Source: Prevotella sp. (GTDB lineage Bacteria; Bacteroidota; Bacteroidia; Bacteroidales; Bacteroidaceae). From it: a DNA stretch of 57,596 bases. The notes under the pieces were generated by a model that did no database searches, was not told where the DNA came from, and worked only from the letters and a program-made list of their open reading frames with translations. The stretch lies in assembly GCA_022641735.1 (NCBI GenBank), contig JALCDQ010000011.1:1-57596 (forward strand). The letters run 5' to 3'. Below, piece by piece: positions 20,838 to 29,401 of the stretch. Within the stretch, counting starts at the first letter, position 1; each line of letters begins with the position of its first letter. The position numbers and the translations under genes are program-made.

Positions 20838-20877
20838 CAAAGATACTTGCTTTTTCAGAATAATTCAAGTATCTTTG
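20838..20877. promoter_or_regulatory. Mirror-symmetric overlapping divergent promoters
   Basis: A perfect 12-bp inverted repeat, CAAAGATACTTG (20838-20849) and CAAGTATCTTTG (20866-20877), supplies both promoters. Leftwards, TTG (20868-20866), 20 nt and TATCTTTG (20845-20838) serve the hydrolase operon. Rightwards, TTG (20847-20849), 20 nt and TATCTTTG (20870-20877) serve the AraC-type gene. Both 5' leaders would be short (about 15-30 nt). Confidence 0.8.
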
Positions 20878-20912
20878 TTACGAATTTCTTGTATTATCTT
20901 ACGATTCTTATT

Positions 20913-21797
20913 ATGATTGAAAAAAAGGAAGGTTTCAAGGGCGAGAGAATGCTTGCACTGCCCCCAAGTTTATTGGAGGAGTATGCGAAGGATGCCTTTA
21001 TCGGAAGGCTCTATCTACGCAAGGCTGGCTTCTTTCCAATGGTGAAGTATCATTACATCAAGAAAGAGGAGGGAACGGATTACCACATGCTCATCTATTG
21101 CACCCATGGCAAGGGCTGGTATGACATTGGTGGCAAGCATCATGACATTCATGAAAACCAATATATCCTATTGCCGGCAGGAGTGCCCTATTCCTTCGGG
21201 GCTGATAATAACAATCCTTGGACTATCTATTGGGTACATTATGAGGGCACAGATGCCGATTTCTTCCACCCTAAAAGTCAAGGACCAATAGACATAGAGC
21301 CGTCTGACACCTCAAGAATCCAGCATCGTCTCGACCTTTTTGAGGAACTTTTCAGTGCCGCCACGTTGGCTTATCAGCCTCAATATATGGCTTATGCGAG
21401 CATCTGCCTGCAAATGTTTCTAGCCTCTTTTACCCTTTTGGAGCAATACCGCCACTTCTCCAAAGCCCCTCATAGAGAGGATTCGCTAGCAATGAAGGTG
21501 ATTTATTATATGCAGGAAAATATCCAACAATCGTTGTCACTACAGCAGTTGGCAAGTCATTTCAACTATTCTTCCTCGCAGTTTTCCATGCTTTTCAAGC
21601 AGGAAACGGGGTCTTCACCCATCGAACATTTCATCAGATTGAAGATACAGAGGGCTTGCCAATACATCGAACTGACAGATTTGAAGTTCAACGAGATAGC
21701 CCTTCGCTTGGGCTTCGACGACCCTGCCTATTTCTCGCGCATATTCAATAAAGTGATGGGAATATCGCCTTCGGTTTATCGGGAGAAAGAAACATAA
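20913..21797 (+). CDS. AraC-family transcriptional regulator with sugar-binding cupin domain
   Basis: I start at the ATG at 20913 (MIEKKEGFKGERMLALPPSL), downstream of the promoter, giving 294 aa; an upstream in-frame extension overlaps the promoter. The N-terminal half has an AraC-binding cupin (YHMLIYCTHGKGWYDIGGKHHDIHENQYILLPAGVPYSFG). The C-terminal 100 residues have two helix-turn-helix motifs (SLQQLASHFNYSSSQFSMLFKQ and FNEIALRLGFDDPAYFSRIFNKVMG). It faces the hydrolase/isomerase/transporter operon across a shared promoter and very probably controls it in response to the imported sugar. Confidence 0.92.
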   Translation: MIEKKEGFKGERMLALPPSLLEEYAKDAFIGRLYLRKAGFFPMVKYHYIKKEEGTDYHMLIYCTHGKGWYDIGGKHHDIHENQYILLPAGVPYSFGADNNNPWTIYWVHYEGTDADFFHPKSQGPIDIEPSDTSRIQHRLDLFEELFSAATLAYQPQYMAYASICLQMFLASFTLLEQYRHFSKAPHREDSLAMKVIYYMQENIQQSLSLQQLASHFNYSSSQFSMLFKQETGSSPIEHFIRLKIQRACQYIELTDLKFNEIALRLGFDDPAYFSRIFNKVMGISPSVYREKET

Positions 21798-22009
21798 AAC
21801 GGAAATTATAATTGAATATATCACACTATCTTTTCCGAAATGTTAAAAAACTATGCTCAAGAATAGCCTCAACGGCTACCCCGACGTCTTTTCCTCAGTT
21901 TTGAGGTCAAAAAATGATATTTTTCATAACTTATTGAAGTTCAATTCATTAGCATAATCAACGGGGAAAAGTCCCTCAGAAAACTATCAGAAGGCAGTCA
22001 GAAAATGAG

Positions 22010-22217
22010 GTAAAAAGCGGTTGTTTACAGCAGATTATCGCCTGATAAACGATTTTTTAGCTTGTAAAAAACGGCTTTTCAGAAAGTAAAAGATGACTTT
22101 TTACAATGTAAACAATCGTTGTTTACCTCCTAAAAGATGGCCTTTTACAACATTGAAGGCTTTTCCCGACCCTTCAAAAGGCTGTTTTGAGGGTTTCAAA
22201 CAGCAATTGTTCATCTG
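22010..22217. repeat. 22-nt-phased palindrome array C
   Basis: Strong units start at 22010, 22042, 22064, 22086, 22108 and 22130. The last five are exactly 22 nt apart, and one 10-nt phase shift follows the first unit. Weaker in-phase units follow at 22152, 22174 and 22196. Examples are GTAAACAATCGTTGTTTAC (8-bp stem) and CTAAAAGATGGCCTTTTAC. It fills most of the 573-bp gap between the AraC-type gene and metF. No other element is seen there apart from the metF promoter. Confidence 0.85.
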
Positions 22218-22335
22218 CTTTTTAACTTAACATTCTTAATTTTCTGATAGCCTTGTATTTCCCCATTTCTAACCCATGGAATGCCCTATAAAAGAAAAAC
22301 ACCCGAAAAAATGCCACGAAGTGTTATTTTTTTAT

Positions 22336-22343
22336 TAACTTTG
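22336..22343 (+). promoter_or_regulatory. -7 element of the metF operon
   Basis: TAACTTTG matches TAnnTTTG and lies 27 nt before the ATG at 22371. It lies inside the longer possible reading frame and therefore supports the shorter metF start. No -33 TTTG is seen. Confidence 0.6.
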
Positions 22344-22370
22344 CACACAAATGCACTTAAACGAAAAGGG

Positions 22371-23327
22371 ATGAGTATAGTAGATTTGATAAATGAAAAT
22401 CCGGACAAAAGGAAGTTCTCCTTTGAAGTGTTGCCTCCTCTGAAGGGAACAGGCACCGACAAACTGTTTGCTACTATCGACAAACTGAGGGACTTCGAGC
22501 CTCGCTTTATCAATATCACCATTCATCATAGCGAGTACGTTTACAAGGAATTAGACAACGGACAATATGAGCGTCAGAGTATTCGCAGGCGTCCGGGAAC
22601 AGTCGCCATCGCTGCAGCCATTCAAAACCACTATCAGATTCCGGTAATTCCGCATCTCATTTGCAGTGGTACTACGGCGGAAGAAACTGAATACGAGCTC
22701 ATCGACTTGCAGTTCTTGGGGTTGCAAAACGTGCTTCTCTTGCGTGGAGATAAAGCCAAAGACGACCGTCAATTCACGCCGATGAAGGGCGGACACACCC
22801 ATACCACCGACCTCATCCGACAGGTAAACCGCTTCAATGAAGGGTTCTTTTTCGACGGAACACCCATCAAAAATCCGGGCAAACCTTTCGAATATGGTGT
22901 TGCTTGCTATCCCGAAAAGCATGAGGAAGCACCCAATCTGAAGATGGACATGAAGTATCTCAAGGAGAAACAGGACTTAGGGGCACAATATGCAGTCACC
23001 CAACTCTTCTATGACAACGACAAATACTTCGCCTTTGTGCGGAAAGCACGCGAGATGGGCATCACTATCCCCATCATCCCTGCTATCAAACCATTCGCCA
23101 AACTATCGCAACTGACCGTCGTTCCGAAGTCTTTCCACTGTGACCTTCCACAAGCTTTAGCCACCGAAGTCGTCAAATGCAAGACCGATGAAGACGCCAA
23201 AGCACTGGGCGTGGAATGGGCAACAGAGCAGTGCAAGCAACTCTATGAGAACGGAGTCAAGAACATCCACTTCTTCACAGTGTCAGCAGTTGACTCTGTG
23301 GCAGAAGTAGCAAGGAGGCTGTTATAA
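22371..23327 (+). CDS. metF: 5,10-methylenetetrahydrofolate reductase
   Basis: The protein reduces methylene-THF to methyl-THF for methionine synthesis, using FAD. It is 318 aa when started at MSIVDLINENPDKRKFSFEV. The opening FSFEVLPP carries the catalytic Glu region of the family (usually FEFFPP). Other matches are INITIHHSEY, IPVIPHLICSGTT, LGLQNVLLLRGD, DLGAQYAVTQLFYDNDKY and IPIIPAIKPF. The length is near the 290-320 aa of bacterial MetF. It begins a plus-strand operon; the stop overlaps the holB ATG by one base. Confidence 0.93.
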   Translation: MSIVDLINENPDKRKFSFEVLPPLKGTGTDKLFATIDKLRDFEPRFINITIHHSEYVYKELDNGQYERQSIRRRPGTVAIAAAIQNHYQIPVIPHLICSGTTAEETEYELIDLQFLGLQNVLLLRGDKAKDDRQFTPMKGGHTHTTDLIRQVNRFNEGFFFDGTPIKNPGKPFEYGVACYPEKHEEAPNLKMDMKYLKEKQDLGAQYAVTQLFYDNDKYFAFVRKAREMGITIPIIPAIKPFAKLSQLTVVPKSFHCDLPQALATEVVKCKTDEDAKALGVEWATEQCKQLYENGVKNIHFFTVSAVDSVAEVARRLL

Positions 23328-24424
23328 TGAAATTCGACGAGGTAATAGGACAAGAAGAAGCCAAAGAGAGGCTGATGCAACTCGTAAAAGAGGGGCGTCT
23401 TCCTCATGCGCTGATGCTTTGCGGCCCTATGGGAAGCGGCAAGATGGCGCTCGCAATGGCGTTCGCCTCCACGCTTTTGGGCGACAGTCCGATGCTTCGG
23501 AAATGGGAACATCCCGACCTTTACTTCTCTTATCCCGTCATCAAGCCAAAGGATACTTCGGCAGAACATAAGATGGAGAGCGATGACTTCAGCAAAGAGT
23601 GGCACGAAATGCTCTTGCAAGGCCCTTATTTCACCATGGACCAATGGCTCAACTATATGAATGCGACCAGTCAACAGGCGCAGATAGGAGTCGGCGAAAG
23701 CGATAGTCTCCTCCATAAGATGAGCCTGAAGTCAAGTCAGGGCGGCTATAAGATTTGCATTATGTGGCTTCCTGAGCGCATGAATGGGGAATGTGCCAAT
23801 AAATTACTTAAACTCCTTGAGGAACCGCCACTGCAAACACTTTTCCTCATGGTATGTGAAGAGCCCGAAATGCTTATCGAGACCATCCGAAGCAGAGTGC
23901 AACGGATAGACATCAAGCGCATTTCCGATGAAGCCATAGAAGCTGCCTTGGTGGAAAGAAGAGGCCTTGGAGAAGAGATGGCGCAACGCATTGCCCACCT
24001 AGCAAACGGCTCTTGGCTGAAAGCCATCGAAGAATTGGATGCCGATAACGAAAATCGGCAGTTCCTCGATATGTTCATCCAAGTGATGCGTTACTCCTAT
24101 GCACGAGATGTGAGAGGAATGAAAGCGTGGACAGACACCGTTGCCAACTTCGGCAGAGAGAAGGAAAAGCGCATGCTGAGCTATTTCTCACACATGGTGA
24201 GAGAAAACTTCATGTATAACTTCCACCAACCCGAGCTCATATATATGACGCAAGAAGAGGAGAATTTCTCCCATAAGTTTGCCTGCTTTATCAATGAAGC
24301 CAACGTGGAAGAGATATCGGAAGTGCTCCAAAAGGCCCAACGCGACATCGGTCAGAACGCCAATGGGAAGATTGTTTTCTTTGATTTGGCACTGAAATTG
24401 ACTGTATTATTAATGAGAAAATAA
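23327..24424 (+). CDS. holB: DNA polymerase III delta-prime subunit
   Basis: This is an AAA+ clamp-loader subunit. It begins FDEVIGQEEAKERLMQLVKEG, has a Walker A motif CGPMGSGKMALA at about 31-42, a sensor-side helix with LLKLLEEPP, and ETIRSRVQRIDIKR matching the SRC/SRxQ region of delta-prime and gamma/tau proteins. The 365-aa length fits Bacteroidetes HolB. An SRC arginine-finger form is not seen (SRVQ instead), as is common in delta-prime of this phylum. It loads the beta clamp as part of the replisome. It sits in one transcript between metF and the PSP1-domain gene. Confidence 0.88.
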   Translation: MKFDEVIGQEEAKERLMQLVKEGRLPHALMLCGPMGSGKMALAMAFASTLLGDSPMLRKWEHPDLYFSYPVIKPKDTSAEHKMESDDFSKEWHEMLLQGPYFTMDQWLNYMNATSQQAQIGVGESDSLLHKMSLKSSQGGYKICIMWLPERMNGECANKLLKLLEEPPLQTLFLMVCEEPEMLIETIRSRVQRIDIKRISDEAIEAALVERRGLGEEMAQRIAHLANGSWLKAIEELDADNENRQFLDMFIQVMRYSYARDVRGMKAWTDTVANFGREKEKRMLSYFSHMVRENFMYNFHQPELIYMTQEEENFSHKFACFINEANVEEISEVLQKAQRDIGQNANGKIVFFDLALKLTVLLMRK

Positions 24425-24439
24425 GTTTAGAACAAAGAT

Positions 24440-25627
24440 ATGGATTATAATAATTTGAAATTCCAAATATGCAATGGCTGTGATAGAGGCCTATGCAAAG
24501 GTGCCTGCGGAAGGCAAGACCGACAGCTGAACACGTATGACTGGCTGGCTGATGTTCCTGGAAATGCGCAGACAACAGACCTTGTGGAGGTGCAATTCAA
24601 GAATACCCGCAAGGGCTATTACCACAATGTAAACAACCTCGAACTGAAGAAAGGCGACATCGTAGCCGTGGAAGCCAATCCCGGTCATGACATCGGTGTG
24701 GTCACTTTGACAGGAAGGCTGGTGAAACTGCAAATTAAAAAGGCCAACATCAAATCCCCTGATGACATCCGACGCGTATATCGCATTGCCAAACAGGTGG
24801 ATATGGACAAATATAAAGAGGCCAAAGCACGTGAGCATGACACGATGATTCAGACCCGACAGATAGCCAAGAATCTGGGATTGGATATGAAAATCGGGGA
24901 TGTGGAATATCAAGGTGACGGCAACAAAGCCATCTTCTATTATATTGCTGATGAGCGTGTGGACTTCCGCCAACTCATCAAAGTGCTTGCGGAGACCTTC
25001 CATGTAAGGATAGAAATGAAGCAGATAGGTGCCCGTCAGGAAGCTGGACGCATCGGAGGAACAGGTCCTTGCGGACGTGAACTTTGCTGCGCTACTTGGA
25101 TGAAGAACTTCTCGAGCGTGTCAACGAATGCTGCGCGCTATCAGGACATTTCCCTCAATCCTCAGAAACTGGCAGGTATGTGCGCCAAACTGAAGTGCTG
25201 CCTCAACTATGAGGTCGACAACTACGTGGAGGCAAGCAAGAAAATTCCAAGCAAGGAAATCGTCCTTCAGACAAAAGACAACGATTATTACCTCTTTAAA
25301 ACAGATATCTTAGCTGGACTCGTAACCTATTCTACCGACAAGAATCTTGCCTCCAATACAGAGACAATAACGGCTGATAGGGCACGCGAAATCATTGAAA
25401 TGAATAAGAATGGCGAGAAACCGCTGTCCTTAGAGGAAAATGGTAAGATAAAGAAAGACGCTAAACCTGTCGATCTTCTTGCAGGTGCAGACATCAGCAG
25501 ATTTGACAAGAACAAGCACGCAAAGAGGAATAACCGGAATAACAACAATCGTCGTCCGAATCCCAATCGGCCTTACCCGAGAAGGGATAATGCTAACAGA
25601 CAACCGAAAAACGAGGATAAGCAATAA
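24440..25627 (+). CDS. PSP1-domain protein, RicT/YaaT-like
   Basis: The C-terminal-type PSP1 domain is evident from GDVEYQGDGNKAIFYYIADERVDFRQLIK and the cysteine motifs GGTGPCGRELCCATWM and MCAKLKCCLNYE. An additional N-terminal Cys cluster (C11, C14, C19, C23) is present. In Bacillus, RicT (YaaT) works with RicA and RicF in an iron-sulfur complex that affects RNA maturation; the Cys pattern here fits cluster binding. The last 60 residues are Asn/Arg/Lys-rich and disordered-looking (KHAKRNNRNNNNRRPNPNR), possibly RNA-binding. The holB-ricT-gldH order is familiar in Bacteroidetes. The TAA overlaps the gldH ATG. Confidence 0.85.
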   Translation: MDYNNLKFQICNGCDRGLCKGACGRQDRQLNTYDWLADVPGNAQTTDLVEVQFKNTRKGYYHNVNNLELKKGDIVAVEANPGHDIGVVTLTGRLVKLQIKKANIKSPDDIRRVYRIAKQVDMDKYKEAKAREHDTMIQTRQIAKNLGLDMKIGDVEYQGDGNKAIFYYIADERVDFRQLIKVLAETFHVRIEMKQIGARQEAGRIGGTGPCGRELCCATWMKNFSSVSTNAARYQDISLNPQKLAGMCAKLKCCLNYEVDNYVEASKKIPSKEIVLQTKDNDYYLFKTDILAGLVTYSTDKNLASNTETITADRAREIIEMNKNGEKPLSLEENGKIKKDAKPVDLLAGADISRFDKNKHAKRNNRNNNNRRPNPNRPYPRRDNANRQPKNEDKQ

Positions 25628-26085
25628 TGCGAAAAGCCGTCTTCTTATTATTAGCAGGCCTTCTGCTCCTATCTGCATGTGGCAATAAGGTGTATGATAA
25701 ATATCATCACACCCCGATTGCCGGATGGGAAAAGAACGATACGCTGTCTTTTGATATTCCGAAGATGGAGAAGGCTGGCAATTATAATATCGATTTAGGG
25801 CTGAGAATCAATAATGCTTTCCCCTTTATGGGCCTCACATTAATTGTCGAACAGACGCTCTATCCAGGCTCAAAGACGTTGACAGATACCCTCAACACCA
25901 ATCTTATCAATAAAAACGGTTCTCCTTTAGGGCGTGGACTCAGCTATTATCAATATATCTTCCACGTGCGGGACATCGGCCTACAACGTGGAGACAGCCT
26001 GCATATCACAGTAAGACACGACATGAAACATGAAATTCTGCCGGGTATCAGTGATGTAGGGATTTCCCTTTCTACGAAGAAATAA
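25627..26085 (+). CDS. gldH: Gliding-motility-associated lipoprotein GldH
   Basis: A lipoprotein signal (MRKAVFLLLAGLLLLSAC, Cys18) leads a 152-aa protein with a single beta-rich domain. Blocks such as GNYNIDLGLRINNAFPFMGLTLIVEQ, DTLNTNLINKNGSPLGRGLSYYQY and LPGISDVGISL are typical of GldH. The gene is conserved even in non-gliding Bacteroidales, where its role is unclear; it may support the envelope or type IX-related machinery. It ends 15 nt before the convergent rodA stop, with no terminator between the two. Confidence 0.88.
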   Translation: MRKAVFLLLAGLLLLSACGNKVYDKYHHTPIAGWEKNDTLSFDIPKMEKAGNYNIDLGLRINNAFPFMGLTLIVEQTLYPGSKTLTDTLNTNLINKNGSPLGRGLSYYQYIFHVRDIGLQRGDSLHITVRHDMKHEILPGISDVGISLSTKK

Positions 26086-26100
26086 TCGATAAAGAACGCT

Positions 26101-27570
26101 TTAATTCCTTATCAGATTTCTTGAAGCATCTATCCTCAAGAAGATGAATAATAATAAGGTGAAGCCCCAAAGCGAGGAACCGCCATAGCTGAAGAACGGC
26201 AAAGGAATGCCGATTACCGGCGTAAGACCTAGCACCATGCCCACATTGATGAAGACATGGAACAAGAAAATGCTTGCGACACAATAACCATATATACGCC
26301 CGAACTTGAAAGGTTGTCGTTCCGCAAGATGGATAAGCCTCAAAATTAAAGCCAAGAAAAGCAACAATACGCCTGCCGAACCCAAGAATCCTTCCTCCTC
26401 TCCAACCGTGCAGAAAATGAAGTCAGTATCCTGCTCAGGCACAAACTTCAACTTTGTCTGTGTTCCATTAAGGAATCCTTTCCCTTGCAAGCCACCAGAA
26501 CCGATGGCTATCTCACTTTGATGCACATTATATCCTGCACCTGCAAGGTCGTCATCCAATCCCAAAAGCACGTTGATACGTACTCTTTGATGAGGTTCCA
26601 TCACATCATTCAGCACATAATCTGCCGAATAAAAAAACAAGACTGAACCCAATGTAAACAAGCCTATATAAAGGTAATTGAGGATGCGCGTGCTCAAAGA
26701 CTGATAAACCAAATATCCGATAAGAAGGAATGTAACAGCAAGTTGCACCCATACGATGTTGAAAGGTATCACATACTCCGAGAAAAGCAAGAATATCAAC
26801 GTAATTCCCAGAGAAAAAGCCAGCAACTTCCGCGTTTTCTTCCGGTCGCCACAATATACCTCCACCATAATGATAGAGAATATCTGCACTAAGAGCAAGA
26901 CCACAAACACACCTACAGAGGTGGGAGTATCCCATAACAAAGTCTGCTCGTATTTGATACCAACAACGAAGTAAATAATCATTGCAACGCCCGTAAAAAG
27001 TATGCTTCCAGGCATTCCTTCACGATAGAACATCAGGAAGAAAGCCAAGTATACCAAGGCAGAGCCTGTCTCCCTTTGGGCAACAATGAACAACATCGGC
27101 ACTACGACAATCGCCATCGCCGCCACAAAATGCTTCCAGCGATGGATGTTGAAGCCATAGGCACTCATGAATTTAGAGACTGCCAATGCCGTCGCGAACT
27201 TCGCAAATTCCGCCGGTTGCAATCTCAAAGGCCCTAAGACAAGCCATGAGCGGGAGCCTTTTATCTCATGGGGATTGAAGATAGTGGCAAAGAGCAGCAC
27301 TAATAGAACTGCATATATAAGATAGGAGAAAGTGTCATAGAAACGGTCATCAAGCATCAGCAGTACAAAGCCCAACATGATGGACGTGCCTATCCATATA
27401 ATCTGCATACCCGAACGAGTGCTCAAGCTGAAGATATCGGTATCTCCATAGGTATAACTAGCTCCGCAGACGCTTACCCATCCGAAGATGAGAAGAGCCA
27501 GATAGATAGCTACCGTCCACCAATCCAGAGAACGGAACAATCCCGATTGTTTACCTGTTGGCCTTACCAT
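26101..27570 (-). CDS. rodA: Rod-shape SEDS peptidoglycan polymerase RodA
   Basis: This is a SEDS-family membrane protein of 489 aa with ten or more hydrophobic helices. Family signatures include GSRSWLVLGPLRLQPAEFAKF in the first third, VPEQDTDFIFCTVGEEEGF and TPVIGIPLPFFSYGGSSLWG near the end. RodA polymerises lipid II for lateral wall growth together with PBP2 (mrdA), encoded directly upstream. It is about 100 residues longer than E. coli RodA owing to a middle hydrophobic insertion, around residues 190-270, usual for the phylum. The start at 27570 overlaps the mrdA 3' end by 20 nt. Confidence 0.93.
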   Translation of the reverse strand: MVRPTGKQSGLFRSLDWWTVAIYLALLIFGWVSVCGASYTYGDTDIFSLSTRSGMQIIWIGTSIMLGFVLLMLDDRFYDTFSYLIYAVLLVLLFATIFNPHEIKGSRSWLVLGPLRLQPAEFAKFATALAVSKFMSAYGFNIHRWKHFVAAMAIVVVPMLFIVAQRETGSALVYLAFFLMFYREGMPGSILFTGVAMIIYFVVGIKYEQTLLWDTPTSVGVFVVLLLVQIFSIIMVEVYCGDRKKTRKLLAFSLGITLIFLLFSEYVIPFNIVWVQLAVTFLLIGYLVYQSLSTRILNYLYIGLFTLGSVLFFYSADYVLNDVMEPHQRVRINVLLGLDDDLAGAGYNVHQSEIAIGSGGLQGKGFLNGTQTKLKFVPEQDTDFIFCTVGEEEGFLGSAGVLLLFLALILRLIHLAERQPFKFGRIYGYCVASIFLFHVFINVGMVLGLTPVIGIPLPFFSYGGSSLWGFTLLLFIFLRIDASRNLIRN

Positions 27571-29401
27571 ATCCTATTCTTCGTTTTTGTAAAGCAGTCG
27601 CCTCTTTCTCAGCAGATGGCGAGAGCTTTCCAGTCAAGTATTGCTCGAAGAGCACTCCAGCCATTGGCACTGCAAAATCAGCACCAAAACCACCATTCTC
27701 CACATAAACGGCTATGGCAATCCTCGGCTTATTTCTCGGTGCAAAGCCCATGAAAACAGAGTGGTCCTGACCTCGGTTTTGTGCCGTACCTGTCTTTCCA
27801 CAAATATCAAAGGGAAGATGTCCGAGAGCCTTACACGTACCTCCAAGCACAGAAGACTTCATGCCTGCCACCACATAGTTATAAGCACGATGAGAAGCCT
27901 TCGTATAGTGTCGCGTTCTAAAGGTTTCATCAAGCGGTTCTCCCTGCACTTTCCGCACAACATGAGGAGTATAGAAATAGCCCCTATTGGCAATGGTGGC
28001 GCAAAGATTGGATATCTGCAAAGGTGTGAGGTTGACCTCACCCTGCCCGATAGCAATACTGATGACCGTGAGCCCATTCCAAGAACTGTGATAAGCCTTA
28101 TCATAGAAAGATGAGTTCGGTATTAAGCCTCGCTTTTCTCCTGGCAAATCGATGCCGAGCTTATAACCAAAGCCCATGCTCACCATATAGTCACGCCAGG
28201 TGTCCAAAGCCTCCTGCACATCCTTATATTTACGACGATTGCCTATCATATAATAAAGTCCCCAACAGAAATAGCTGTTGCACGAAGTGCTGATAGCATC
28301 AATAAGGTTGAGTGGAGACTTATGTCCATGACATCCCACATGCAATCCACGGCAATAGAAGCCATGATGACAAGGGAACATTGTCTGTGGCGAGATGATG
28401 CCTTCCGTCACATAGGTAAGAGCTTGAGAAGTCTTAAAAGTAGAACCCGGTGGATATTGTCCCATGATGGCACGATTAAGCAAAGGTTTCCACACATTGC
28501 GCGACAATGCCTTATGATTCTTTCCACGTTGATGACCTACCAGACTCCGAGGGTCATAAGAAGGCGACGACACCATCGAGAGCACTTCTCCTGTAGAGGG
28601 TTCTATGGCTACGATAGCCCCGATTTTCCCTTCCAAAAGTCTTTCAGCTAATGCCTGCAACTTAAGGTCAATGCTCAGCGTGAGGTCCTTACCAGCCACA
28701 GGCTTGCTGTCGAGTTTCCCGTTTTTGTAACTTCCCTGTATTCTTCCGTGAGCATCACGGAGAAGAATCTGAACACCTTTCTCTCCGCGCAGTTGCTTTT
28801 CATAAGAACGCTCAACACCCTGTTTACCTATATAGTCGCCCGGCTGATAATAGTCATCTTCCTCAATATCACTTTCCGAAGCCTCAGCAACATCTCCAAG
28901 CACATGGGCAGCATAAGGATACTGATATTGCCGAATACTTCTTTTCTGTATATAGAAACCCGGAAAACGGAATATCTTTTCTCGAAAAGCACTGAACTCC
29001 TTATCGGAAAGCAAACTCATAAACATTTGTTGAGTGAAGCGCGAATAACCAGGATTCTTGTTTCTGTCCTTGACGTCCTTCATTCTTTGAATAAAGAAGT
29101 CTTTGGTGATGCCTAAAGCATTGCAGAATTCCATGGTGTCCAGTCTTCCGCTCTCCTCATTCATCACCACCATGATATCGTAAGCAGGCTGATTAAATAC
29201 CAGCAACTTGCCATTGCGGTCTCTGATGATGCCGCGCGAAGGATATTCAATCTTCTTCAGAAATGCATTACTGTCAGCATTCTTCTTGTAGTCGTCGCTC
29301 ATCAGCTGAAGGGTAAACAGACGGATTATGTAAGTGACCACTATCACAAAGGCCACTCCACCTATTACCAAACGGCGATTACCAAGATTGAAATCTTTCA
29401 T
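27551..29401 (-). CDS. mrdA: Penicillin-binding protein 2 (elongasome transpeptidase)
   Basis: One N-terminal membrane anchor (LVIGGVAFVIVVTYIIRLFT) is followed by the PBP dimerisation domain and a transpeptidase domain. Active-site motifs are visible: SxxK as S320-T-F-K323 in QYPPGSTFK, SxN in ISTSCNSYF and KTG in CGKTGTAQN. It crosslinks peptidoglycan during elongation and activates RodA. The 616-aa length is normal. The ATG overlaps the mreD stop by 4 nt, so it is translationally coupled in the mre operon. Confidence 0.94.
   Translation of the reverse strand: MKDFNLGNRRLVIGGVAFVIVVTYIIRLFTLQLMSDDYKKNADSNAFLKKIEYPSRGIIRDRNGKLLVFNQPAYDIMVVMNEESGRLDTMEFCNALGITKDFFIQRMKDVKDRNKNPGYSRFTQQMFMSLLSDKEFSAFREKIFRFPGFYIQKRSIRQYQYPYAAHVLGDVAEASESDIEEDDYYQPGDYIGKQGVERSYEKQLRGEKGVQILLRDAHGRIQGSYKNGKLDSKPVAGKDLTLSIDLKLQALAERLLEGKIGAIVAIEPSTGEVLSMVSSPSYDPRSLVGHQRGKNHKALSRNVWKPLLNRAIMGQYPPGSTFKTSQALTYVTEGIISPQTMFPCHHGFYCRGLHVGCHGHKSPLNLIDAISTSCNSYFCWGLYYMIGNRRKYKDVQEALDTWRDYMVSMGFGYKLGIDLPGEKRGLIPNSSFYDKAYHSSWNGLTVISIAIGQGEVNLTPLQISNLCATIANRGYFYTPHVVRKVQGEPLDETFRTRHYTKASHRAYNYVVAGMKSSVLGGTCKALGHLPFDICGKTGTAQNRGQDHSVFMGFAPRNKPRIAIAVYVENGGFGADFAVPMAGVLFEQYLTGKLSPSAEKEATALQKRRIGYGKANR

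Noticed and set aside
20760..20912. N-terminal extension of the AraC-type regulator
   Set aside because: The upstream part of the frame covers the divergent promoter and the start of the opposite gene and does not resemble AraC proteins.
22010..22217. CRISPR array
   Set aside because: The 22-nt units have no constant repeat alternating with unique spacers, no leader and no cas genes nearby; each unit is itself palindromic.
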